Source: Streptomyces sp. TRM68367 (GTDB lineage: Bacteria; Actinomycetota; Actinomycetes; Streptomycetales; Streptomycetaceae). Taken from it: DNA of 64,000 bases. Shown one piece after another: positions 9,273 through 20,584 of this stretch. Location of the stretch: assembly GCF_014495685.1 (NCBI RefSeq), contig NZ_JACTVI010000013.1, positions 58,489 through 122,488 of the forward strand. Direction: 5' to 3'. The notes below the pieces were generated by a model. That model saw only the letters and a list, made by a program, of their open reading frames with translations. It searched no databases and had not been told where the DNA came from. A program made the position numbers and the translations under genes. Positions within the stretch are counted from its first letter, which is position 1; the number at the start of each line of letters is the position of its first letter.

Positions 9273-9881
9273 ATGACCCATGCACCTGTGATCGGAGTCC
9301 TGGCCCTCCAGGGCGACGTACGGGAGCACCTCACCGCCCTGGCCGCGGCCGACGCCGTGGCCAGGCCGGTGCGGCGCCCCGACGAGCTCGCCGAGGTCGA
9401 CGGCCTCGTCATACCCGGCGGCGAGTCCACCACCATCTCCAAGCTGGCCGTGCTGTTCGGCCTGATGGACCCCCTACGCGTGCGCGTGCGGGACGGCATG
9501 CCGGTCTACGGCACGTGCGCCGGTCTGATCATGCTCGCCGACAAGATCCTCGACCCGCGCTCGGGCCAGGAGACGATCGGCGGCATCGACATGATCGTGC
9601 GCCGCAACGCCTTCGGACGGCAGAACGAGTCCTTCGAGGCGGCCGTCGACGTCAAGGGCATCGAGGGCGATCCGGTGGAAGGCGTCTTCATCCGCGCGCC
9701 CTGGGTCGAGTCCGTCGGCGCCCAGGCCGAGGTCCTCGCCGAGTACGACGGCCACATCGTCGCAGTCCGCCAGGGCACCGCGCTGGCCACGTCGTTCCAC
9801 CCGGAACTGACCGGCGACCACCGCGTGCACTCCCTGTTCGTCGACATGGTGCGCGCCGACCGGACACCGGAGTCCTTGTAG
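9273..9881 (+). CDS. pdxT: Pyridoxal 5'-phosphate synthase glutaminase subunit
   Basis: This 202-residue class I glutamine amidotransferase hydrolyses glutamine and passes ammonia to PdxS. The GGEST motif is at residues 49-53, the nucleophile is C82 in GTCAGL, and the catalytic His and Glu lie in SFHPEL near the C-terminus. The length is typical of the family. It begins 6 bp after pdxS, and yebC follows after 48 bp, possibly on the same transcript. Confidence 0.95.
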   Translation: MTHAPVIGVLALQGDVREHLTALAAADAVARPVRRPDELAEVDGLVIPGGESTTISKLAVLFGLMDPLRVRVRDGMPVYGTCAGLIMLADKILDPRSGQETIGGIDMIVRRNAFGRQNESFEAAVDVKGIEGDPVEGVFIRAPWVESVGAQAEVLAEYDGHIVAVRQGTALATSFHPELTGDHRVHSLFVDMVRADRTPESL

Positions 9882-9929
9882 GATTCCAGGCGTTCGTACA
9901 GAGATGGGTAACGCGAAGGAGACAGGCAG

Positions 9930-10682
9930 ATGTCCGGCCACTCTAAATGGGCCACGACGAAGCACAAGAAGGCCGTCATCGATGCCAAGCGTGGCAAGCT
10001 CTTCGCGAAGCTGATCAAGAACATCGAGGTCGCGGCCCGCATGGGCGGCGCCGACCCCGACGGCAATCCGACGCTGTACGACGCCATCCAGAAGGCCAAG
10101 AAGTCGTCGGTCCCGAACAAGAACATCGACTCCGCGGTCAAGCGCGGCGCGGGCCTGGAGGCCGGAGGCGCCGAGTACGAGACGATCATGTACGAGGGCT
10201 ACGGCCCGAACGGCGTCGCCGTGCTCGTCGAGTGCCTCACCGACAACCGCAACCGCGCCGCCTCCGAGGTCCGCGTCGCGATGACCCGCAACGGCGGCTC
10301 CATGGCCGACCCGGGCTCGGTCTCGTACCTGTTCAACCGCAAGGGCGTCGTCATCGTCCCCAAGGGGGAGCTGACCGAGGACGAGGTCCTCATGGCCGTC
10401 CTGGACGCCGGTGCCGAGGAGGTCAACGATCTCGGCGAGAACTTCGAGGTCGTCAGCGAGCCGACCGACCTGGTGGCGGTCCGCACCGCCCTCCAGGATG
10501 CCGGCATCGACTACGAGTCCGCCGACGCCAACTTCGTGCCGTCCGTCCAGGTCGAGCTGGACGAGGAGGGCGCCAAGAAGATCTTCAAGCTGATCGACGC
10601 GCTGGAGGACAGCGACGACGTGCAGAACGTCTTCGCCAACTTCGACGTCAGCGACGAGATCATGGAAAAGGCCGGCGCGTAA
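9930..10682 (+). CDS. yebC: YebC/PmpR-type protein
   Basis: The 250-residue protein begins [20 protein letters not shown], the hallmark N-terminus of the YebC family, and keeps the three-domain arrangement with an acidic C-terminal part. Members have been described as transcription regulators and, more recently, as helpers of translation through proline stretches. Its position just before ruvCAB is conserved in many bacteria. A purine-rich ribosome binding site (AAGGAGAC) precedes the ATG. Confidence 0.92.
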   Translation: MSGHSKWATTKHKKAVIDAKRGKLFAKLIKNIEVAARMGGADPDGNPTLYDAIQKAKKSSVPNKNIDSAVKRGAGLEAGGAEYETIMYEGYGPNGVAVLVECLTDNRNRAASEVRVAMTRNGGSMADPGSVSYLFNRKGVVIVPKGELTEDEVLMAVLDAGAEEVNDLGENFEVVSEPTDLVAVRTALQDAGIDYESADANFVPSVQVELDEEGAKKIFKLIDALEDSDDVQNVFANFDVSDEIMEKAGA

Positions 10683-10707
10683 TCGCTGCCGCGGATGCCG
10701 CGTTGAT

Positions 10708-10743
10708 CGGCGGGCCGGTGGGACACGTCCTACCGGCCCGCCG
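10708..10743 (+). terminator. GC-rich hairpin after yebC
   Basis: Arms 10708-10723 and 10728-10743 form a 16-bp stem with one mismatch and a CACG loop. It lies 26 bp after the yebC stop and 140 bp before ruvC, so it probably separates pdxST-yebC from ruvCAB. Confidence 0.65.
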
Positions 10744-10883
10744 CTGTTGTCGGTGGCTCCGGATAGCCTGGCATCAAGACAAAGATCACTGTCCACGGAC
10801 CGCAACCAGCAATTGAGGAACCACGACGGTGCTCAACCAGGTCCGCGAAAGCGGCGGCGGATCAGCCGCAAAGGGGGTGGCGC

Positions 10884-11432
10884 GTGCGCGTACTCGGGGT
10901 GGACCCCGGACTGACGCGGTGCGGTGTCGGTGTCGTCGAGGGGGTCGCGGGCCGGCCGCTCACCATGCTCGGCGTCGGCGTCGTCCGCACGCCCGCGGAC
11001 ACCGGCCTGGGCCACCGCCTCGTCGTCATCGAGCAGGGCATCGAGCAGTGGCTGGACGCACACCGGCCGGAATGCGTCGCCGTGGAGCGCGTCTTCAGCC
11101 AGCACAACGTCCGTACGGTGATGGGCACGGCCCAGGCCAGCGCGATCGCCCTGCTGTGCGCCTCCCGCCGCGGTATCCCGGTCGCCCTGCACACCCCCAG
11201 CGAGGTCAAGGCCGCCGTCACCGGCTCGGGCCGCGCCGAGAAGGCCCAGGTGGGTGCCATGGTCACCCGCCTCCTCCGGCTGGACGCCCCGCCGAAGCCC
11301 GCCGACGCCGCCGACGCCCTCGCGCTCGCCATCTGCCACATCTGGCGCGCGCCCGCCCAGAACCGCCTCCAGCAGGCCGTCGCCCTACACGCATCGAAAG
11401 CATCGAACTCATCGAAGGGGCGCATCGCATGA
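10884..11432 (+). CDS. ruvC: Holliday junction resolvase RuvC
   Basis: This 182-residue RNase H-fold endonuclease cuts four-way junctions bound by RuvAB. Acidic active-site residues include D7 in GVDPG, E68 in VAVERVF and the aspartates in DAADALALA near residue 146. It starts at a GTG preceded by AAAGGGGG. The stop overlaps the ATG of ruvA (ATGA). The short C-terminal tail is serine- and lysine-rich. Confidence 0.95.
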   Translation: MRVLGVDPGLTRCGVGVVEGVAGRPLTMLGVGVVRTPADTGLGHRLVVIEQGIEQWLDAHRPECVAVERVFSQHNVRTVMGTAQASAIALLCASRRGIPVALHTPSEVKAAVTGSGRAEKAQVGAMVTRLLRLDAPPKPADAADALALAICHIWRAPAQNRLQQAVALHASKASNSSKGRIA

Positions 11433-12034
11433 TCGCCTTCGTCAGCGGCCCGGTCGCCGCCCTCGCCCCGGACTCCGCGGTGGTCGAGGTGGGCGGGATC
11501 GGCATCGCCGTCCAGTGCACGCCCAACACCCTCTCCGGGCTCCGCATGGGCCAGCAGGCCAAACTGGCCACCTCCCTCGTCGTCCGGGAGGACTCCCTGA
11601 CCCTGTACGGCTTCGCGGACGACGACGAGCGCCAGGTCTTCGAACTGCTCCAGACCGCGAGCGGCGTCGGCCCCCGCCTTGCCCAGTCCATGCTGGCCGT
11701 GCACTCCCCGGACGCCCTGCGCCGGGCCGTGGCGACCGGCGACGAGAAGGCCCTCACCGCCGTACCGGGCATCGGCAAGAAGGGCGCCCAGAAGCTGCTG
11801 CTGGAGCTGAAGGACCGCCTCGGCGAGCCCGTGGGCGCGCCCGCCGTCGGTGCGCCGGTCACCAGCGGCTGGCGCGACCAGCTGCACGCCGCCCTGATCG
11901 GCCTCGGCTACGCGACCCGCGAGGCCGAGGAGGCCGTCGTCGCGGTCGCCCCGCAGGCCGAGGCAGCCGGGGGCAACCCCCAGGTCGGTCAGCTGCTGAA
12001 GGCGGCGCTGCAGACCCTGAACAGAGCGCGCTGA
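11429..12034 (+). CDS. ruvA: Holliday junction branch migration protein RuvA
   Basis: The 201-residue protein has the three RuvA domains: an N-terminal OB-fold ([21 protein letters not shown]), a tandem helix-hairpin-helix region around [14 protein letters not shown] and [13 protein letters not shown], and a C-terminal RuvB-binding domain joined by a flexible A/G/P linker. It tetramerises on the junction and recruits RuvB. Coupled to ruvC by a 4-base overlap, it precedes ruvB by 162 bp. Confidence 0.95.
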   Translation: MIAFVSGPVAALAPDSAVVEVGGIGIAVQCTPNTLSGLRMGQQAKLATSLVVREDSLTLYGFADDDERQVFELLQTASGVGPRLAQSMLAVHSPDALRRAVATGDEKALTAVPGIGKKGAQKLLLELKDRLGEPVGAPAVGAPVTSGWRDQLHAALIGLGYATREAEEAVVAVAPQAEAAGGNPQVGQLLKAALQTLNRAR

Positions 12035-12120
12035 CCCGAAGGGGTTCCCGAAGCGGCCTGAAACAGCGCCCCGGGACCCCGCCGCGGCCCCGCCCGACGC
12101 CGCCTCGACCCTCCTACGCC

Positions 12121-12180
12121 CCATCCGACCGCGACCCTTCCGACCGCGACGTACCCCACCGCGACCCATCCGACCGCGAC
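12121..12180 (+). repeat. Four tandem 15-bp repeats before ruvB
   Basis: Four consecutive 15-bp units each end in ACCGCGAC. Units 1 (12121-12135) and 4 (12166-12180) are identical, CCATCCGACCGCGAC. Unit 2 differs by one base and unit 3 (12151-12165) by several. The array ends 16 bp before the ruvB ATG and so covers the region expected to hold the ribosome binding site or promoter. Confidence 0.8.
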
Positions 12181-12196
12181 CCGCGAGGCACACGCA

Positions 12197-13267
12197 ATGA
12201 ACTGGGACGACACGACCGACACCCCCGCCGCCGAGCGGCTCGTCGGCGCGTCAGCCGATCATGAGGACCAGGCCGTCGAGTCCGCCCTGCGCCCCAAGGA
12301 CCTGGGCGAGTTCATCGGCCAGGAGAAGGTCCGCGAGCAGCTCGACCTCGTTCTGCGGGCCGCACGCGCGCGGGGGGCCACCGCCGACCACGTCCTGCTC
12401 TCCGGCGCGCCCGGCCTGGGCAAGACCACCCTGTCGATGATCATCGCGGCCGAGATGGACGCCCCGATCCGCATCACGTCCGGCCCCGCCATCCAGCACG
12501 CCGGCGACCTGGCCGCGATCCTGTCTTCCCTGCAGGAGGGCGAGGTCCTCTTCCTCGACGAGATCCACCGCATGTCCCGGCCCGCCGAGGAGATGCTGTA
12601 CATGGCGATGGAGGACTTCCGCGTCGACGTCATCGTCGGCAAGGGCCCCGGCGCCACCGCCATCCCGCTGGAGCTGCCCCCGTTCACCCTGGTCGGCGCC
12701 ACCACCCGCGCGGGCCTGCTGCCGCCCCCGCTGCGCGACCGCTTCGGCTTCACCGCCCACATGGAGTTCTACGAGCCCGCCGAGCTGGAGCGGGTCATCC
12801 ACCGCTCGGCCAACCTCCTCGACGTCGCGATCGAGGCCGACGGCGCCGCCGAGATCGCCGGCCGCTCCCGCGGCACGCCCCGCATCGCCAACCGCCTGCT
12901 GCGCCGTGTCCGCGACTACGCCCAGGTCAAGGCCGACGGGTTCATCACCAGGGACATCGCCGCGGCCGCCCTGGCCGTCTACGAGGTCGACGCCCGTGGC
13001 CTCGACCGCCTGGACCGGGCCGTGCTGGAGGCACTGCTCAAGCTGTTCGGCGGCGGGCCGGTCGGCCTGTCCACGCTCGCCGTCGCAGTGGGGGAGGAAC
13101 GCGAGACCGTCGAGGAGGTCGCCGAGCCCTTCCTGGTGCGGGAGGGCCTGCTCGCCCGCACTCCCCGCGGCCGGGTGGCGACCCCTGCCGCATGGGCGCA
13201 TCTCGGCCTCACGCCGCCCCGCTCGGGCGCCGCGGGAAACGGACAACAGGACTTGTTCGGGACGTGA
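12197..13267 (+). CDS. ruvB: Holliday junction branch migration ATPase RuvB
   Basis: The 356-residue AAA+ motor forms hexamers beside the RuvA-bound junction and drives branch migration. Walker A is GAPGLGKT at residues 70-77 and Walker B is LFLDEIHR with D121 and E122. Sensor and arginine-finger regions ([18 protein letters not shown]) and the C-terminal winged helix are present. It completes the ruvCAB set. Confidence 0.96.
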   Translation: MNWDDTTDTPAAERLVGASADHEDQAVESALRPKDLGEFIGQEKVREQLDLVLRAARARGATADHVLLSGAPGLGKTTLSMIIAAEMDAPIRITSGPAIQHAGDLAAILSSLQEGEVLFLDEIHRMSRPAEEMLYMAMEDFRVDVIVGKGPGATAIPLELPPFTLVGATTRAGLLPPPLRDRFGFTAHMEFYEPAELERVIHRSANLLDVAIEADGAAEIAGRSRGTPRIANRLLRRVRDYAQVKADGFITRDIAAAALAVYEVDARGLDRLDRAVLEALLKLFGGGPVGLSTLAVAVGEERETVEEVAEPFLVREGLLARTPRGRVATPAAWAHLGLTPPRSGAAGNGQQDLFGT

Positions 13268-13443
13268 CGACATCGTGACGGAGCGCGTATTGGCCGGAGC
13301 AGGAACCCCGGTGCCATGCTGAACGTTGTTCCATGCGCGCGGACTCGCTTAGACTCCGCCGATGCCGCCTTTGTCGGCGGCATACATACCCCCAACCATC
13401 AGGCCGCTCACCATCGCGGTCGTGTTGAAGGAAGTTCCGACCC

Positions 13444-13938
13444 GTGAGTCTCGTGACCCTCCTCCCGTTCATCGTGCTCATCGGGGCCATGTTCCTGATG
13501 ACCCGGTCGGCCAAGAAGAAGCAGCAGCAGGCTGCAGAGATGCGGAACCAGATGCAACCCGGTTCCGGCGTCCGCACGATCGGGGGCATGTACGCCACGG
13601 TCAAGGAGGTCAGCGAGGACACGGTCCTCGTCGACGCCGGTCCGGGCGTCGAGCTGCTCTTCGCCAAGAACGCGATCGGTGCCGTCCTGACCGACGACGA
13701 GTACAACCGCATCGTCCACGGCGTCGAGCACGACCTGAAGTCCGAGGCCGACCTCGTCCCGGACGACGCCTCCTCCCTCACCGAGACCGACGACTCCGCT
13801 GCCGCAGCCTCCGACGACAAGTCCGTCGACCTCGGCAAGAAGGACGCCCACGAGGAGCCGGCCGTCGAGGCCGAGGCCGCCGCGGCGAAGGCGGACGAGG
13901 AGCCGAAGAAGACCGACGGCGACTCCGAGGCGAAGTAG
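13444..13938 (+). CDS. yajC: Preprotein translocase subunit YajC
   Basis: The 164-residue protein has a single N-terminal membrane helix at about residues 3-20, then the basic MTRSAKKKQQQ stretch and the small folded domain with GIYATV-like sequence (GGMYATVKEVSEDTV). The C-terminal 60 residues are acidic and alanine-rich, a common actinobacterial extension. YajC joins SecD and SecF, whose genes follow, to assist protein export and membrane insertion. The start is the GTG at 13444. Confidence 0.92.
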   Translation: MSLVTLLPFIVLIGAMFLMTRSAKKKQQQAAEMRNQMQPGSGVRTIGGMYATVKEVSEDTVLVDAGPGVELLFAKNAIGAVLTDDEYNRIVHGVEHDLKSEADLVPDDASSLTETDDSAAAASDDKSVDLGKKDAHEEPAVEAEAAAAKADEEPKKTDGDSEAK

Positions 13939-13944
13939 TCGCGT

Positions 13945-13979
13945 CCCGGGGCGCGCAGGCCGGGCTCGCGCGCCCCGGG
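13945..13979 (+). terminator. 12-bp perfect hairpin between yajC and secD
   Basis: CCCGGGGCGCGC at 13945-13956 pairs perfectly with 13968-13979. It starts 6 bp after the yajC stop and lies 92 bp before the secD start. It could be a partial terminator or an RNA-processing signal that lowers secDF output relative to yajC. Confidence 0.5.
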
Positions 13980-14071
13980 GTATGCGCAGCCCGCACGGGG
14001 TCCCGACACCATGTCATGGCCGCCCCGCCGCCGATCCGGCGCGCGGGCGGCCCGAGAGGGAGTACGAGAAG

Positions 14072-15820
14072 GTGGCCGCACCTAAAAAGGGCCGGAGCGC
14101 GAGTGCCCAGAGCAAGCCGGGGCGCTCGCTGGCCCTGATCCTGATCGCCATCGTGGCGCTCACCGGAGGAATGTTCGCCTCCGGGCACACCACTCCGCGT
14201 CTCGGCATCGACCTGGCCGGCGGTACGAGCATCACGCTCCGGGCTGTCCCCGAGGCCGGCCAGGAGAACGCGATCAACAAGACCAACATGGACACCGCGG
14301 TCTCCATCATGGAGCGCCGCGTGAACGGTCTTGGTGTCCAGGAGGCCGAGGTCCAGACCCAGGGCGATCGCAACATCATCGTCAACATCCCCAAGGGCAC
14401 GAACTCCAAGCAGGCCCGGGACCAGGTCGGCACCACCGCGAAGCTCTACTTCCGCCCGGTCCTCACCACCGAGGTCTCCGGCGGCGCCGCGCCCCCCACC
14501 CCCACGCCCAGCGCCTCGAACAGCCCCGCCGACAAGAACAGCGGCGACAAGGCCACGGACAAGAACAGCGGCGACAAGGCGACCCCGACCCCGTCCGGGA
14601 GCCCCACCACGCAGGGTCGCGCGGTCACCGACGCCCTGAAGGCCACGCCGACCCCGACCCCGACACCGACGCCCAGCACCTCCCCGGGCGGCGCCCCCTC
14701 CGGCGACGAGAGCAAGCTCCAGGCGCAGTACGCCGCGCTCGACTGCACCAAGGCAGCGGTCCGCGCCAAGGCCGGTGAGGGAGCCAGGCCCAGCGACCCG
14801 ACCGTCGCCTGCGGCAAGAACTCGCAGGGCCAGTGGCAGAAGTACATCCTCGGCCCCGCCGCGGTCGACGGCACGGACATCGACAAGGCCCAGGCCGTCA
14901 TCAACACCCAGGCTGGCGCGGGGTGGACGGTCACGATGAATTTCACCGACGCGGGCGCCAAGAAGTTCGCCGACATCACCGGCCAGCTGGCCCAGAAGCA
15001 GTCCCCGCAGAACCAGTTCGCGATCGTCCTGGACGGCGAGGTCGTCTCCGACCCGTTCGTCCGGGAGGCCCTGACCGGCGGCAACGCCGAGATCTCCGGC
15101 AACTTCAACCAGGAGTCGGCCCAGAGCCTCGCCAACATGCTGTCGTACGGCGCCCTGCCGCTGACCTTCAAGGAGGACAGCGTCACCACGGTGACCGCGG
15201 CACTCGGCGGCGATCAGCTGCAGGCCGGTCTGATCGCCGGCGCGATCGGCCTGGCCCTGGTCGTGCTCTACCTGCTCGTCTACTACCGCGGCCTGTCGTT
15301 CATCGCGATCCTCTCGCTGCTGGTCTCCGCGGCGCTCACCTACACGATCATGTCGCTGCTGGGCCCGGCCATCGGCTTCGCGCTGAACCTGCCGGCCGTC
15401 TGCGGAGCCATCGTCGCCATCGGCATCACGGCGGACTCGTTCATCGTGTACTTCGAACGCGTCCGCGACGAGATCCGCGAGGGCCGCTCGCTGCGCCCCG
15501 CCGTCGAGCGTGCCTGGCCGCGCGCCCGGCGCACCATCCTGGTCTCCGACTTCGTGTCGTTCCTCGCCGCCGCGGTGCTGTTCATCGTCTCCGTGGGCAA
15601 GGTTAAGGGCTTCGCGTTCACTCTCGGTCTGACCACCCTGCTCGACGTGGTCGTGGTGTTCCTGTTCACCAAGCCCCTGCTGACCCTGATGGCCCGCCGC
15701 AGGTTCTTTGCGAGCGGCCACAAGTGGTCCGGCCTCGACCCGAAGAGCCTGGGTGCCCAGCCACCGCTGCGCCGTACCCGCCGTCCCGCCGCCCTCCCCG
15801 TCGACCCGAAGGAGGCCTGA
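14072..15820 (+). CDS. secD: Protein translocase subunit SecD
   Basis: This 582-residue membrane protein has one N-terminal helix at about residues 20-38, a large extracytoplasmic domain beginning GIDLAGG, and five C-terminal helices. With SecF it uses the proton gradient to pull exported proteins off SecYEG. A low-complexity Pro/Thr/Ser insertion of about 80 residues interrupts the periplasmic domain (roughly residues 137-212). It includes a 27-bp tandem duplication (14531-14584) and a TP-repeat run. The GTG at 14072 was chosen because it follows AGGGAGTACGAGAAG and gives a short basic N-terminus. Confidence 0.93.
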   Translation: MAAPKKGRSASAQSKPGRSLALILIAIVALTGGMFASGHTTPRLGIDLAGGTSITLRAVPEAGQENAINKTNMDTAVSIMERRVNGLGVQEAEVQTQGDRNIIVNIPKGTNSKQARDQVGTTAKLYFRPVLTTEVSGGAAPPTPTPSASNSPADKNSGDKATDKNSGDKATPTPSGSPTTQGRAVTDALKATPTPTPTPTPSTSPGGAPSGDESKLQAQYAALDCTKAAVRAKAGEGARPSDPTVACGKNSQGQWQKYILGPAAVDGTDIDKAQAVINTQAGAGWTVTMNFTDAGAKKFADITGQLAQKQSPQNQFAIVLDGEVVSDPFVREALTGGNAEISGNFNQESAQSLANMLSYGALPLTFKEDSVTTVTAALGGDQLQAGLIAGAIGLALVVLYLLVYYRGLSFIAILSLLVSAALTYTIMSLLGPAIGFALNLPAVCGAIVAIGITADSFIVYFERVRDEIREGRSLRPAVERAWPRARRTILVSDFVSFLAAAVLFIVSVGKVKGFAFTLGLTTLLDVVVVFLFTKPLLTLMARRRFFASGHKWSGLDPKSLGAQPPLRRTRRPAALPVDPKEA

Positions 15821-15821
15821 G

Positions 15822-16955
15822 ATGTCGAAGCTCGGCACCCTAGGCGCCCGACTGCATCGTGGCGAGATCGGCTACGACTTCGTCAAGAACCGCAAGATCT
15901 GGTACGGCATCTCCATCCTGATCACCATCACGGCCATCGTCGGCCTGGCGGTGCGCGGCCTGAACATGGGCATCGAGTTCCAGGGCGGGGCCGTCTTCAA
16001 CACGCCGAAGAACACCAGTGCCTCGGTGTCCCAGGCCGAGGAGTACGCGCAGAGCGCCTCCGGTCACGACGCGATCGTCCAGAAGCTCGGGGACGGCAGC
16101 CTGCGCATCCAGGTCGCCGGCATCGACACCGACAAGTCCGACCAGATCCAGGAAGAACTGGCCAAGGACCTGAAGGTCGACTCGGAGCGGATCAACGCCG
16201 AACTGGTCGGCCCGAGCTGGGGTGACCAGATCGCCAACAAGGCCTGGCAGGGCCTCGGCATCTTCCTGGTCCTCGTGGTGATCTATCTGGCGATCGCCTT
16301 CGAGTGGCGCATGGCGCTCGCCGCCTTCGTCGCACTGATCCACGACATCACCATCACGGTCGGCATCTACGCCCTCGTCGGCTTCGAGGTCACGCCCGGT
16401 ACGGTGATCGGTCTGCTGACGATCCTCGGTTACTCGCTCTACGACACGGTCGTCGTCTTCGACAGCCTCAAGGAGCAGACGAAGGACATCACCAAGCAGA
16501 CCCGCTGGACGTACAGCGACGTCGCCAACCGCTCGATCAACAGCACCCTGGTCCGCTCCGTCAACACCACGGTGGTCGCGCTGCTGCCGGTGGCCGGCCT
16601 GCTGTTCATCGGCGGCGGTGTCCTCGGCGCCGGCATGCTGAACGACATCTCGCTGTCGCTGTTCGTCGGCCTCGCCGCAGGTGCGTACTCCTCGATCTTC
16701 ATTGCCACGCCGCTCGTCGCCGACCTCAAGGAGCGCGAGCCGCAGATGAAGGCCCTGAAGAAGCGGGTCCTCGCCAAGCGGGCCCAGGCCGACGCGCCGG
16801 GCCGGCCCGGGGAGGACCAGGCCGTCGAGGAGCCGCTCGACGCCGAGCCCGCGGACGCTGCTCCGGCGGTCGTCGGCCCGCGGGGCCAGGCGGTCCGCAA
16901 CCAGCCCGCCTCCCGCAGCCGGGGCCGGGGCCGACCCTCGGGGAAGCGCCGATGA
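15822..16955 (+). CDS. secF: Protein translocase subunit SecF
   Basis: The 377-residue protein has six predicted membrane helices and the SecF signature GIEFQGG after the first helix, with the conserved loop and GYSLYDTVVVFDS in the C-terminal half. It forms a complex with SecD and YajC. It begins one base after the secD stop, with GGAGG at 15811-15815 as ribosome binding site. The last 55 residues are charged and Pro/Arg-rich, a cytoplasmic tail seen in actinobacteria. Its stop overlaps the apt start. Confidence 0.94.
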   Translation: MSKLGTLGARLHRGEIGYDFVKNRKIWYGISILITITAIVGLAVRGLNMGIEFQGGAVFNTPKNTSASVSQAEEYAQSASGHDAIVQKLGDGSLRIQVAGIDTDKSDQIQEELAKDLKVDSERINAELVGPSWGDQIANKAWQGLGIFLVLVVIYLAIAFEWRMALAAFVALIHDITITVGIYALVGFEVTPGTVIGLLTILGYSLYDTVVVFDSLKEQTKDITKQTRWTYSDVANRSINSTLVRSVNTTVVALLPVAGLLFIGGGVLGAGMLNDISLSLFVGLAAGAYSSIFIATPLVADLKEREPQMKALKKRVLAKRAQADAPGRPGEDQAVEEPLDAEPADAAPAVVGPRGQAVRNQPASRSRGRGRPSGKRR

Positions 16956-17491
16956 CCGACATCACGGAACTGCTGCTCAGCCGGATCCGCGATGTGGCCG
17001 ACTACCCGGAGCCGGGCGTGATGTTCAAGGACATCACGCCGCTCCTGGCGGACCCGGCGGCGTTCACCGCACTCACCGACGCCCTCGCCGAGATCGCCAG
17101 GCGCACCGGCGCCACCAAGGTCGTCGGTCTGGAGGCCCGTGGATTCATCCTCGGCGCCCCGGTCGCCGTCCGAGCAGGCCTCGGCTTCGTCCCCGTGCGC
17201 AAGGCGGGCAAGCTCCCCGGAGCCACCCTCAGCCAGGCGTACGAGCTGGAGTACGGCTCGGCCGAGATCGAGGTGCACGCAGAGGACCTGGCCGCCGACG
17301 ACCGCGTGCTGATCGTCGACGACGTCCTCGCCACCGGCGGCACCGCCGAGGCCTCGGTCCAGCTCATCCGTCGGGCCGGCGCCGAGGTGGCGGGCCTTTC
17401 CGTGCTGATGGAGTTGAGTTTCCTCGGCGGGCGCTCACGTCTTGAAGCCGTTCTGGGGAAGACTCCGTTGCAGGCGCTCATTACCGTCTGA
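16952..17491 (+). CDS. apt: Adenine phosphoribosyltransferase
   Basis: This 179-residue enzyme salvages adenine with PRPP to give AMP. The PRPP-binding motif is VLIVDDVLATGGTA and the flexible loop and adenine-site residues (LEARGFILG, RKAGKLPG) are present. It starts inside the secF stop (ATGA), an arrangement linking secDF, apt and relA that recurs in actinobacteria. A strong terminator follows 16 bp after the stop. Confidence 0.95.
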   Translation: MTDITELLLSRIRDVADYPEPGVMFKDITPLLADPAAFTALTDALAEIARRTGATKVVGLEARGFILGAPVAVRAGLGFVPVRKAGKLPGATLSQAYELEYGSAEIEVHAEDLAADDRVLIVDDVLATGGTAEASVQLIRRAGAEVAGLSVLMELSFLGGRSRLEAVLGKTPLQALITV

Positions 17492-17506
17492 GTAAGCAGA
17501 ACAAAC

Positions 17507-17543
17507 CACAAGAGGGCGACCGGTCTCCGGTCGCCCTCTTGTG
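17507..17543 (+). terminator. Strong terminator after apt
   Basis: A perfect 17-bp stem (17507-17523 with 17527-17543) closes on a TCT loop and is followed by GTTTT. It ends the secDF-apt transcript and separates it from relA. Confidence 0.9.
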
Positions 17544-17599
17544 TGTTTTGCGGGTACTTCGGCTCGTGCCACCGTCGAAGCCACTTGGTCGGGGTGTAA

Positions 17600-17752
17600 T
17601 TTCCGCCTCGATGCCGTGGGAAATGGAAATGCAGGCACACGGGGCCCGGTTTCAATATCAAGGAAGGCAAGAAGGTCACCATCAAGGCCTGTCTGCGAAA
17701 GGGTTATTGGGGAACTCCGAAGTTCTGCTCCAGCTCGAGTGGCGTCGCTTGA
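17600..17752 (+). pseudogene. Relic of a small cysteine-containing protein
   Basis: Between the apt terminator and relA, one frame is open for 50 codons but has no start codon; a TAA precedes it directly. It reads as coherent protein, for example GFNIKEGKKVTIKACLRKG and then YWGTPKFCSSSS, with four cysteines and frame-specific use of AAG, GTC, ACC, ATC and GCC. I read it as the C-terminal remnant of a small, perhaps secreted, protein that lost its 5' end. I do not recognise the family. The rest of the 474-bp spacer holds the two hairpins. Confidence 0.4.
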
Positions 17753-17815
17753 CCAGCGCATAGATCGCGCATCGGCCGACTCGGAGTGAGCTGAGTCGCC
17801 GACGCAACACCGCGC

Positions 17816-17847
17816 AGGCGGGCCCGGGGCATCCGGTGCCCGCCTCG
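17816..17847 (+). terminator. Imperfect GC hairpin upstream of relA
   Basis: GGCGGGCCCGG pairs, with one mismatch, with CCGGTGCCCGCC around a short loop and is followed by TCGTGTTTTC. It would end the transcript of whatever once occupied 17600-17752. Confidence 0.55.
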
Positions 17848-17965
17848 TGTTTTCTCGGGTAGACGCCCCTCACAGTGGCCTGAAGGCGATCCTGGGGCGC
17901 AGGATCGCTACCATGGGGTCTCCGGAGCCTGACCGGGGGACCCGGATCGCGCACGAGGAGCCCTC

Positions 17966-20500
<2,535 letters not shown>

Positions 20501-20526
20501 CCCACGGCCGCGAAGAACGCGCGAAA

Positions 20527-20555
20527 GGGCTCCCGTACACACCGTACGGGAGCCC
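20527..20555. terminator. Convergent terminator between relA and DUF349 gene
   Basis: GGGCTCCCGTAC at 20527-20538 pairs perfectly with 20544-20555 around ACACC. It sits between the stops of two convergent genes and can serve both strands. Confidence 0.85.
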
Positions 20556-20584
20556 CTTGCGTGGACTTCGTGGGCGACCCGCGC

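Noticed and set aside
12121..12180. CRISPR array
   Set aside because: The 15-bp units are directly adjacent without spacers, and no cas genes are present in the window.
11989..12222. Minus-strand ORF with VAVGW-like pentapeptide repeats
   Set aside because: The repeats are only the antisense reading of the 15-bp tandem DNA repeat before ruvB.
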